A stretch of 10,037 nucleotides of DNA from Bryobacteraceae bacterium. Lineage in GTDB: Bacteria > Acidobacteriota > Terriglobia > Bryobacterales > Bryobacteraceae. Of the stretch, positions 1 through 5,598 are shown piece by piece. Made by a program: the position numbers and the translations under genes. Under the pieces are notes generated by a model. It had not been told where the DNA came from. It saw nothing but the letters and a program-made list of their open reading frames with translations, and did not search any database. Positions within the stretch are counted from its first letter, which is position 1. Every line of letters begins with the position of its first letter. Location: positions 1-10,037 of the forward strand of contig CANGVB010000078.1 in the NCBI GenBank assembly GCA_947456995.1. Direction: 5' to 3'.

Positions 1-84
1 AATATCGAGTATGAGTACAAGGGTGCCGATACGGTGGTTGAAGTGAAGAAGTGCCTAGAGCATTGCAAGAAGCTGCTGGGCTAA
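1..84 (+). CDS. C-terminal end of a probable TIM-barrel sugar phosphate isomerase/epimerase-like protein (partial)
   Basis: The first 27 codons in frame 1 are open and end in TAA at 82-84; the gene starts before the window. The visible tail reads NIEYEYKGADTVVEVKKCLE and then HCKKLLG. An acidic 'EYEYKG' stretch followed by an amphipathic 'EVKKCLEHCKKLL' helix resembles the ends of acidobacterial xylose-isomerase-like TIM-barrel (AP_endonuc_2) proteins, which usually close with 'Y-K-G-x-P-x-E-V-x-K-C-L-x-Y-C'. This match is from memory and rests on few residues. A strong intrinsic terminator 22 bp after the stop confirms that a transcript ends here on the plus strand. No catalytic residue lies in the visible part, so the family call is tentative; the open frame and the stop are what can be seen. 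Confidence 0.55.
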   Translation, partial: NIEYEYKGADTVVEVKKCLEHCKKLLG

Positions 85-98
85 TCAATCCATACAGT

Positions 99-1253
99 CT
101 AGAAGAGCCGCCAGAGAGATTCTGGCGGCTTTTGCATTTTGAAGGAGCGATACCAGTTGCAGAGCGGATACATGATTGCCAGCAGGACGAGCCAGACGGC
201 ATAGGTGACCTCGAGCGGAGCTGCTTCCTGGAAGAACGTGAAGCCGATGACGGTCAGTACATAGAAGTGCGTGACGTAGAAGAAAAGCGGAGTCTGGCCA
301 AAAACCATTAGTGGTGATTTCGGGGAAAGCAGCCTTTCTGGGAGCCGCACCAATGCGGCCAGCAGCAAGAGGTCAACGCCTACCGCGATCGTCCAGAAGA
401 CCAGCGAAGGCGGGTACTTTACGTTGTTGAAGAACTCGATCCAGGTGGCATCCCGGGCCGGGACGATGTTGCCCCAGCCGTCTGCCGCTCGGAGAATCAG
501 GCCGGTAGCCAGCAAGCCGAGGCCCCAAACCCAGACGCGGATGCGGGCGTCAGGTGCGGTCTTCCACCAGTAGCCAAAGTACATGCCAAGCGCAGTGAGG
601 GCAAACCACGGGAGTACGGGGTAGGAGACAACCAGATGGTTCGACAGCCCTGGAGCGAGGAGAATCGTAAGCCAGATCGAGCCCGTCTTTCCGTCGGCCG
701 GTAGCAGGCTATGTGTTGCCACTATGCACGCGGCAGAGGCGAGCAACCAGAAGGCAGGCCGCAGCCGCAAGAGCAACGAGCTGAGCATCATCGCAAGGCC
801 AAGGCCAGAAAGTGTGATGAAGGCCCAGATCAGCGAGGAGCCGTCGTTGGCTGGAGGCTTCACACGATGGCTTAGACTGACCAGCGGTGCTTTGAGTTGG
901 CTCATGATAAAAACCAGCGGGCCCTCAAAAATCTGTCCTACGAGAAAGATGGCGAAGCCTCGGGAGGCGGTGCGGCGCGCTACCTGCCCAGGAGTCCAGC
1001 CAGCATCTTGTCTCGAGCTGGCAAACCAGTAGATTCCTGCACCCATCAGGAAGAAGAAGCCGGGCGCGCAAAGGTGTGTGATCCAGCGCGTAAAAAAAGC
1101 GAATGAGGTGTCGTAAGTGCTGATCGCCCCATTCCAGTACTCGCTCGAATGCTGACGGGAGACAAAGGCGTTGGTGTGGTCAATCGCCATGAAGATCATG
1201 ATCAGACCACGTAAGGCGTCAACGGCACTGAATCTGGCCAACTTTGGGGACAT
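99..1253 (-). CDS. DUF1624 / heparan-alpha-glucosaminide N-acetyltransferase-like membrane protein
   Basis: A 384-residue polytopic inner-membrane protein. The N-terminus reads RFSAVDALRGLIMIFMAIDH (residues 7-26), the signature of the DUF1624/HGSNAT-like acyltransferases (compare YeiB and DUF5009 proteins): a V-D-x-L-R-G-L turn, a first membrane helix and then D25-H26, where H26 matches the position of the family's proposed acyl-accepting histidine. Further family-like stretches are FFFLMGAGIYW, the YPVLPWFALTALGMYFGYWW block, KYPPSLVFW and FGQTPLFFYVTHFYVL. About ten hydrophobic helices can be counted. Members are thought to move acetyl groups from cytoplasmic acetyl-CoA to sugars across the membrane; the substrate here is unknown. 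Start: ATG at 1253 was chosen over an in-frame TTG at 1271 because TACAAT ends 7 nt before the ATG, as at two other genes in this window, and neither start has a Shine-Dalgarno. It diverges from the kinase operon and its 3' end carries the neighbour's terminator. Confidence 0.8.
   Translation of the reverse strand: MSPKLARFSAVDALRGLIMIFMAIDHTNAFVSRQHSSEYWNGAISTYDTSFAFFTRWITHLCAPGFFFLMGAGIYWFASSRQDAGWTPGQVARRTASRGFAIFLVGQIFEGPLVFIMSQLKAPLVSLSHRVKPPANDGSSLIWAFITLSGLGLAMMLSSLLLRLRPAFWLLASAACIVATHSLLPADGKTGSIWLTILLAPGLSNHLVVSYPVLPWFALTALGMYFGYWWKTAPDARIRVWVWGLGLLATGLILRAADGWGNIVPARDATWIEFFNNVKYPPSLVFWTIAVGVDLLLLAALVRLPERLLSPKSPLMVFGQTPLFFYVTHFYVLTVIGFTFFQEAAPLEVTYAVWLVLLAIMYPLCNWYRSFKMQKPPESLWRLF
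106..140 (+). terminator. Rho-independent terminator of the upstream partial gene
   Basis: AGCCGCCAGA (106-115) and TCTGGCGGCT (121-130) form a perfect 10-bp stem with a 5-nt loop, followed by TTTGCATTTT (131-140). The T-tract is on the plus strand, so it ends the transcript of the gene stopping at 84. The whole hairpin lies inside the last codons of the convergent minus-strand gene (stop at 99-101), where it encodes its KPPESLWRL ending. On the minus strand the bases after the stem are CTCTTCTAG, a poorer T-run. Confidence 0.85.
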
Positions 1254-1255
1254 GC

Positions 1256-1283
1256 AAGTGATTGTAGCCAAGTGATTGTAGGC
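1256..1283. repeat. 14-bp tandem duplication over the start of the DUF1624 gene
   Basis: AAGTGATTGTAGCC (1256-1269) is followed directly by AAGTGATTGTAGGC (1270-1283), a 13/14 match. Read on the minus strand each unit contains TACAATCACTT, so the duplication copies the candidate -10 box. It also creates an in-frame TTG (1271) and an out-of-frame ATG (1285), which makes automatic start choice here unreliable. Confidence 0.8.
1261..1266 (-). promoter_or_regulatory. Candidate -10 box (TACAAT) for a leaderless DUF1624 transcript
   Basis: On the minus strand TACAAT (1266 down to 1261) is followed by CACTTGC and then ATG at 1253. A transcript begun 7-8 nt after the -10 box would start at or next to the A of the ATG. 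A second copy (1280-1275) lies 14 bp upstream through the tandem duplication. No good -35 box is seen at the usual distance from either copy. Confidence 0.45.
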
Positions 1284-1333
1284 ATGGGACTAAAGCAATT
1301 GCGCCTTACGCACGATGAACAGGAAGAACGATT

Positions 1334-3064
1334 ATGGCTACTGCCGTCCCCAGAGTTGAAGCTTCCACCGTACTTGCTAACGCCGCACACATCCTGAAAG
1401 ATCCGGTGCGGAAGCCGCTAGCCGCGCTGACGCAGTGGCTGAGCCCGTTGTCGGACCGGCTGGAAAAGCAGTTTGTCGAACGTTTGAAGGTATTGCGCTT
1501 TGAAACGCGGCAGATACAGGCTCTGATCTGCATCACCACCGGCACGGCGGCCCGTTTGCTTGGCCCGGCCAAGGGCACCCGCAAGTCGATGCTCGAGTTT
1601 CTCGAACAGGTGGAATACAGCGGACGGCGTTTGGCCAAGCTGAATTTGCCTCCGGGCGGCATTCAGCAGGCTCTGCAGGAGTATGACCGTATCCTGCTGC
1701 CGTTGATCGAACGCCTGGGCAAGGAGCGGGCGGCACAGTTTCGCTGGGCCAATGAGCAGCTTCACTTTTGCGTGTTGCTCACGCTAAACAACGCCTATTA
1801 CCAGGTGCGAGAGAGCGAGACTCAGGCTTATAGCGAACTGTTTCGCATTGAGCTGGAGAGCCGCGGTTTGCATGAATTGCTGCGGCGATTTATGACCACT
1901 CTGGCCACGCTGTACAAGGCCGACAATGCCTGCCTCTTCTTTCTCGACAAGAATGATCAGGTGCTGGTTCCGATGGCTTATGTCGGTGAGGGGACAAAAA
2001 CCCCGCCTCATCTGGTGGCCAATGATGCCAGCCTCGCGCAGACGCTGGCAAAGCCCTTTTGCCTCGACGAGAAACTCGATCAGGAAGGCCTGGTGCTGGA
2101 TAAGCGCACGCGCGATCGTTACGCCACCTGCTGGAGCGTTCCGCTGATGGATGGCGCGCGGTTGCGTGGAGTGATGCAGTTCCGTTTTCGCAAGGTTTAC
2201 GAGTGGCTCCCCCGCGAGCAGGAAATGCTGGAGATTGCAGCCGAGCGTTGCCTGATGGGTGCAGGGAAAGCCCGTTTGATGGAAGATCTGGCCGCGCGCG
2301 AAGAACAAGTACGGCGCCTGGCCGAGCGCATGCTGCAGGTAGAAGAAATGGAGCGGCGCCGTATTAGCCGCGAGTTGCACGACGAAGCGGGGCAATCGAT
2401 GCTTTGCATTCGTTTGCAACTTGAAATGATCGAAGAGAGCCTTGAGCCTGAAGACGGCAAGCTGAAGGGCAAACTACAGGAAACAAGAGACTTAACAGAG
2501 CGGACGATTCTTGAGATTCGCCGTTTGATTGCGGCCTTAAGCCCCGCCGTGCTTGAGCAATTGGGTTTGGGTGCGGCCTTACGCCAGTTGGTAAGCCGCT
2601 TTAGCCGTGTACACCCGGCACGCGTGAAGCTGGCTCTATCCCGTATGGGAAAAGTTCCTAAGAAGACTGAGGTGATCGTTTATAGGCTTGTTCAGGAGTG
2701 TATGAACAATGTGGGCAAACATTCTCAAGCAACTCATGTAAACATTTCTATCGAAAGTGCCGATGGGGTATTAAGGCTAAACGTAGAGGACGACGGTGTG
2801 GGCTTTGAAGTTGAAGAAGCACTGTCGAGGAGAGATTCCTACGGTTTGGCCGGGTTACGTGAGCGCGTAGCACTCCTTGGTGGCAAGTTTTATGTTGAGA
2901 GCCACCAGAGAGCATCTGGAAAAACCGGGTCTGCCAAGGCTGATACGCAAGTATCCCGCCTGGGTGAGGCTCTGGCCCGCGGAGGCATGAAGTTCAAGGG
3001 CCGTTTCCGGAAGGGGACTCGAATACACATCGAGTTGCCGTTGCTGCGAGAAGCGAACCATTAA
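1334..3064 (+). CDS. GAF-domain sensor histidine kinase, NarL/HisKA_3 type
   Basis: A 576-residue sensor kinase, probably soluble since no membrane helix is evident. Residues 1-185 are mostly helical and match no domain I recognise. Residues about 186-310 look like a GAF domain (ELLRRFMTTLATLYKADNAC opening; WSVPLMDGARLRGVMQFRFR closing). A short coiled coil (about 315-340) leads to the HisKA_3 H-box RRRISRELHDEAGQS with phospho-acceptor H349. The HATPase_c domain has the N-box QECMNNVGKHS (E455, N459, H463), the G1 box EDDGVGF (D486, G488, G490) and the G2 box YGLAGLRER (503-511). About 35 residues rich in K, R, G and A (about 524-558) sit between the VES strand and the final GTRIHIELPL strand, where relatives have only a short loop. 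AGGA at 1321-1324 lies 9 nt before the ATG. The response regulator gene follows after 27 bp and is the obvious partner. The signal sensed is unknown. Confidence 0.9.
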   Translation: MATAVPRVEASTVLANAAHILKDPVRKPLAALTQWLSPLSDRLEKQFVERLKVLRFETRQIQALICITTGTAARLLGPAKGTRKSMLEFLEQVEYSGRRLAKLNLPPGGIQQALQEYDRILLPLIERLGKERAAQFRWANEQLHFCVLLTLNNAYYQVRESETQAYSELFRIELESRGLHELLRRFMTTLATLYKADNACLFFLDKNDQVLVPMAYVGEGTKTPPHLVANDASLAQTLAKPFCLDEKLDQEGLVLDKRTRDRYATCWSVPLMDGARLRGVMQFRFRKVYEWLPREQEMLEIAAERCLMGAGKARLMEDLAAREEQVRRLAERMLQVEEMERRRISRELHDEAGQSMLCIRLQLEMIEESLEPEDGKLKGKLQETRDLTERTILEIRRLIAALSPAVLEQLGLGAALRQLVSRFSRVHPARVKLALSRMGKVPKKTEVIVYRLVQECMNNVGKHSQATHVNISIESADGVLRLNVEDDGVGFEVEEALSRRDSYGLAGLRERVALLGGKFYVESHQRASGKTGSAKADTQVSRLGEALARGGMKFKGRFRKGTRIHIELPLLREANH

Positions 3065-3091
3065 CCCTTATTTGGGGGAGGCAGGTAGCAA

Positions 3092-3757
3092 ATGGCAAAG
3101 ATACGTATATTGCTCGCGGATGATCACACACTGTTTCGGCAGGGGATCAAGACGCTTATTAATGCGGAAGCAGACATGGAAGTAGTTTCCGAAGCACCCA
3201 ATGGTGGGGATGCTGTGGATCGCGCGGCTGAAGTTCGTCCAGATTTGGTGCTGATGGATATCGGCATGCCTGGCTTGAGCAGCTTTGAATCGACACGGCA
3301 AATCAAAAAGAACCGTCCAGAAACCAAGATTCTGTTTCTGACAATGTATGACGACGAAGATTATCTGGTTGAAGGCATGGAAGTTGGTGCCAGCGGATAC
3401 GTACTGAAAGACAGCCCTTCGGGCCAGTTGATCAGCGCCATCCGTGATATCTGCCGCGGTGGCAGCTATCTGAGCCCCCGTATGCTGAGCCAGTTGGTGG
3501 ATGACTTCCGCAGCCGCATCAAGAGTGCCAATCGCCTGCCCCGATTTGCCACCCTCACGACGCGCGAGCGCGAAGTGCTGAAGATGTTGGCCGAAGGCCA
3601 GAGCGTCAAAGAAATTGCCTGTGACCTCAACCTGAGCGTGAAGACGGTTGAAGCCCACAAGTTCAATCTGATGCGCAAGCTCGACATCCACAACAAAGCG
3701 CAACTTGTTCAGTACGCAATTCAAAAGAAGATCATCAAGATCCCGAACATGGTTTAG
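3092..3757 (+). CDS. NarL/FixJ-family response regulator (REC + LuxR-type HTH)
   Basis: A 221-residue transcription factor, normal length for the family. The receiver domain (3-120) has the acidic pair D10/D11, phospho-acceptor D56 in LVLMDIGMPG, T84 in LFLTMYDD and K106 in GYVLKD, so the full phosphorylation set is present. The LuxR-type HTH (about 155-212) reads LTTREREVLKMLAEGQSVKE, then IACDLNLSVKTVEAHKFNLM, with the recognition helix around SVKTVEAHKFN. A GGGGGAGG run at 3074-3081 lies 10 nt before the ATG. It is co-transcribed with the kinase ending at 3064, which it very likely accepts phosphate from, and binds DNA as an activated dimer. Targets cannot be read from sequence; the adjacent isomerase-sppA unit and its own operon are natural candidates (inference). 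No clear terminator follows the stop, and the next gene's -10 box begins only 18 bp later. Confidence 0.93.
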   Translation: MAKIRILLADDHTLFRQGIKTLINAEADMEVVSEAPNGGDAVDRAAEVRPDLVLMDIGMPGLSSFESTRQIKKNRPETKILFLTMYDDEDYLVEGMEVGASGYVLKDSPSGQLISAIRDICRGGSYLSPRMLSQLVDDFRSRIKSANRLPRFATLTTREREVLKMLAEGQSVKEIACDLNLSVKTVEAHKFNLMRKLDIHNKAQLVQYAIQKKIIKIPNMV

Positions 3758-3781
3758 TTCGAGCCCAAATCCTTATACAAT
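3753..3781 (+). promoter_or_regulatory. Candidate promoter for a leaderless isomerase-sppA transcript
   Basis: TACAAT at 3776-3781 (within TTATACAAT) is followed by CGCGGT and then the GTG start at 3788, so transcription would begin at about the first base of the start codon. The best -35 at normal spacing is TTTAGT (3753-3758), a weak match that overlaps the response-regulator stop codon. There is no Shine-Dalgarno before the GTG. The same TACAATCG plus 6 nt plus start codon layout recurs at 9611-9623. Confidence 0.5.
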
Positions 3782-3787
3782 CGCGGT

Positions 3788-4723
3788 GTGAATCGCCGCA
3801 ATTTGTTGAAACTTGGCTCGAGCCTGCCGATAGCCTCAACGCTAGCTCCCGCATCTGCCCCCACATCTGCCTCTGTGGGGGCTTTGCTTATTGGTGCGCC
3901 CATTTTTTTGAAGTCCGACGACCCGGCTGCACTCGCCCGTGAGCACCGCCGCGTGGGCTACAGCGCTGCCTACTGCCCTGCGGTGCGCATTGGCGAAAAG
4001 GAAAAGCTTCGTGCGATTGAAGCCGCCTTTGCCAAAGAAAATGTTGTGATTGCCGAAGTGGGTGCCTGGAAGAATCTGCTGGATGTAGATCCAGTCAAGC
4101 GCAAGGAAAACTTCGATTACGTGGTGGAGCGCATGGCGATTGCTGACGAAGTGGGGGCTCGTTGCTGCGTCGATATCGCAGGGAGCTACAACGAAAAGTC
4201 GTGGTTTGGGCCACACCCCAAAAATCTCTCAAAAGAAGGTTTTGATGCGACGGTTGAGAACTGCCGCAGGATCCTCGACGCCGTGAAGCCAAAGCGCAGC
4301 TTTTTCACCCTCGAGGTGATGGGCTGGACCTACCCTGACACCCCCGACAATTACTTGCGCCTGGTAAAGGCGATCGATCGAAAAGGCTTCGCCGTGCACC
4401 TCGATGTCTGCAATGCGATCAATTCGCCTGAAAAGTTCTACCAGAGCGGTGCGCTGATTGACGAATGCTTCCGCAAGCTCGGCCCTTACATCAAGAGTTG
4501 CCATGCGAAGGACCTTGAGTGGGTGGTGGAACTGAATGTTCATTTTCTCGAAGTGATTCCGGGCAAAGGCGAGGTGGATTACCGTGCCTATCTCCGGGGT
4601 CTGCGCGGCCTCAAGACGCCTGTGCCCCTGATGCTCGAACATTTGAAGACAGCAGAGGAATACAAGCAGGGCTTCGATTACATTAGTAAGATCGCCGGTG
4701 AAATGAAGTATCCACTGGCCTGA
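3788..4723 (+). CDS. Tat-signal TIM-barrel sugar phosphate isomerase/epimerase-like protein (first of pair)
   Basis: A 311-residue protein. The N-terminus MNRRNLLKLGSSLPIAS has a twin-arginine motif and a short hydrophobic, Ala/Ser/Pro-rich stretch, so export by the Tat route is likely, with cleavage somewhere near residues 24-28. The rest fits the AP_endonuc_2 / xylose-isomerase-like TIM barrel (about 35-305). The four expected metal ligands can be placed: E176 (FFTLEVMGW), D206 (VHLDVCNA), H239 (KSCHAKD) and E284 (LMLEHLK). Such proteins isomerise or epimerise sugars or sugar phosphates using a divalent metal; periplasmic versions more likely act on free sugars or keto-sugars (inference). 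The GTG start keeps the Tat motif intact. It heads a unit with a second barrel protein (11-bp gap) and sppA. A GC-rich hairpin lies in codons about 24-32. The exact substrate cannot be assigned. Confidence 0.82.
   Translation: MNRRNLLKLGSSLPIASTLAPASAPTSASVGALLIGAPIFLKSDDPAALAREHRRVGYSAAYCPAVRIGEKEKLRAIEAAFAKENVVIAEVGAWKNLLDVDPVKRKENFDYVVERMAIADEVGARCCVDIAGSYNEKSWFGPHPKNLSKEGFDATVENCRRILDAVKPKRSFFTLEVMGWTYPDTPDNYLRLVKAIDRKGFAVHLDVCNAINSPEKFYQSGALIDECFRKLGPYIKSCHAKDLEWVVELNVHFLEVIPGKGEVDYRAYLRGLRGLKTPVPLMLEHLKTAEEYKQGFDYISKIAGEMKYPLA
3857..3889 (+). terminator. Terminator-like hairpin inside the signal-peptide coding region
   Basis: GCCCCCACA (3857-3865) and TGTGGGGGC (3874-3882) form a perfect, very GC-rich 9-bp stem with an 8-nt loop, followed by TTTGCTT. 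It starts about 70 nt into the first isomerase gene. It could stop read-through from the kinase/regulator operon, attenuate the isomerase transcript, or slow translation during Tat signal emergence. The T-run is short and interrupted, and the stretch also encodes an ordinary low-complexity signal peptide, so function is uncertain. Confidence 0.4.
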
Positions 4724-4734
4724 GGAGAGTTCGA

Positions 4735-5598
4735 ATGAATCGCAGAGATTTGATGATGACCGCGACTGCGGCGATGATGGCCACCCAGATGAAGGCGGCG
4801 CGCTTGCCGATTCAGAAGGCAGTGCTCGGCGGGATGCTGCCCAAGGAATTGCCCGACTGGAAGTCGAAGTTTGAAGTAGCCAAAGCGGCGGGCTTTACGC
4901 ATCTTGAAATGGGCACGGCAGACGACCCGAAAGAAGAAGCGATCATTGCCAAGGCTGCCTCTGACACCGGCATGAAGATTCACGGCGTCATGAATAGCGC
5001 GCACTGGAAGAACCCGCTGAATTCATCCGACAGCTCGGTTGTCGAGACCGGCATGCAGGGGATGCGCAACAGCATTCGCAATGCAAAGGCCTGGGGCGCA
5101 TCAACAGTGTTGCTGGTGCCTGCGGTGGTATCGGCCAAGAGCCCTTATGAAGACGCCTGGAAGAAGAGCTCCGAAAAAATCAAAGTACTGCTGCCCGAAG
5201 CTGAAAAGGCCAAGGTGGTTATCGCCGTTGAGAACGTCTGGAACAAGTTTCTGTTGAGCCCGATGGAGATGGCGAGCTACGTGGACTCCTTCAAATCGCC
5301 ATACCTGAAAGCCTATCTTGACGTTGGCAACATGGTGCTCTTTGGCTACCCGCAAGACTGGGTGCGCACCCTCGGCAAGAAGCGTATCGCCAAGGTGCAC
5401 ATCAAGGATTTCCGCTTTAAAAAGGGCCTTGCCGAGTTTGTAGACCTCTGGGATGGCGAGATCGAATGGAAGGAAGTTCACAAGGCATTTGTCGATATCG
5501 GCTATGAAGGAATCGCCACTGTCGAGCTTCGTGGCGGCGATGCTGCCTACCTGGCTGACGTAAGCAAGCGATTCGACCGTATCCTAGTAGGTGAATGA
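4735..5598 (+). CDS. Tat-signal TIM-barrel sugar phosphate isomerase/epimerase-like protein (second of pair)
   Basis: A 287-residue protein with a twin-arginine N-terminus (MNRRDLMMTATAAMMA) and likely cleavage around residues 20-24, then an AP_endonuc_2-type TIM barrel (about 28-285). The presumed metal ligands are all present: E166 (IAVENVWNKF), D196 (AYLDVGNM), H222 (KVHIKDF) and E264 (TVELRGG). The motif set recalls the L-ribulose-5-phosphate 3-epimerase / hydroxypyruvate isomerase / IolE-like branch, but not closely enough to name a substrate. GGAG at 4724-4727, 7 nt before the ATG, overlaps the stop of the upstream gene, so the two are co-transcribed. The pair share fold and export signal but little obvious sequence outside the ligand motifs, suggesting two different steps or substrates rather than a recent duplication. 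sppA overlaps its stop by 4 bp. Confidence 0.85.
   Translation: MNRRDLMMTATAAMMATQMKAARLPIQKAVLGGMLPKELPDWKSKFEVAKAAGFTHLEMGTADDPKEEAIIAKAASDTGMKIHGVMNSAHWKNPLNSSDSSVVETGMQGMRNSIRNAKAWGASTVLLVPAVVSAKSPYEDAWKKSSEKIKVLLPEAEKAKVVIAVENVWNKFLLSPMEMASYVDSFKSPYLKAYLDVGNMVLFGYPQDWVRTLGKKRIAKVHIKDFRFKKGLAEFVDLWDGEIEWKEVHKAFVDIGYEGIATVELRGGDAAYLADVSKRFDRILVGE

Noticed and set aside
724..1106. Plus-strand open frames across the DUF1624 gene
   Set aside because: They are antisense shadows; the minus-strand frame has continuous membrane-protein signatures and the plus-strand products are basic, low-complexity and unlike any family.
1784..2419. Long minus-strand open frame of 211 codons opposite the histidine kinase
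   Set aside because: The plus strand carries GAF and H-box motifs in the same stretch; the antisense product is rich in His and Gln, typical of reverse-reading of coding DNA.
3068..3724. Minus-strand open frame of 218 codons opposite the response regulator
   Set aside because: It mirrors a clear REC-HTH gene almost end to end, has no family motif and would need its start within the HTH codons.
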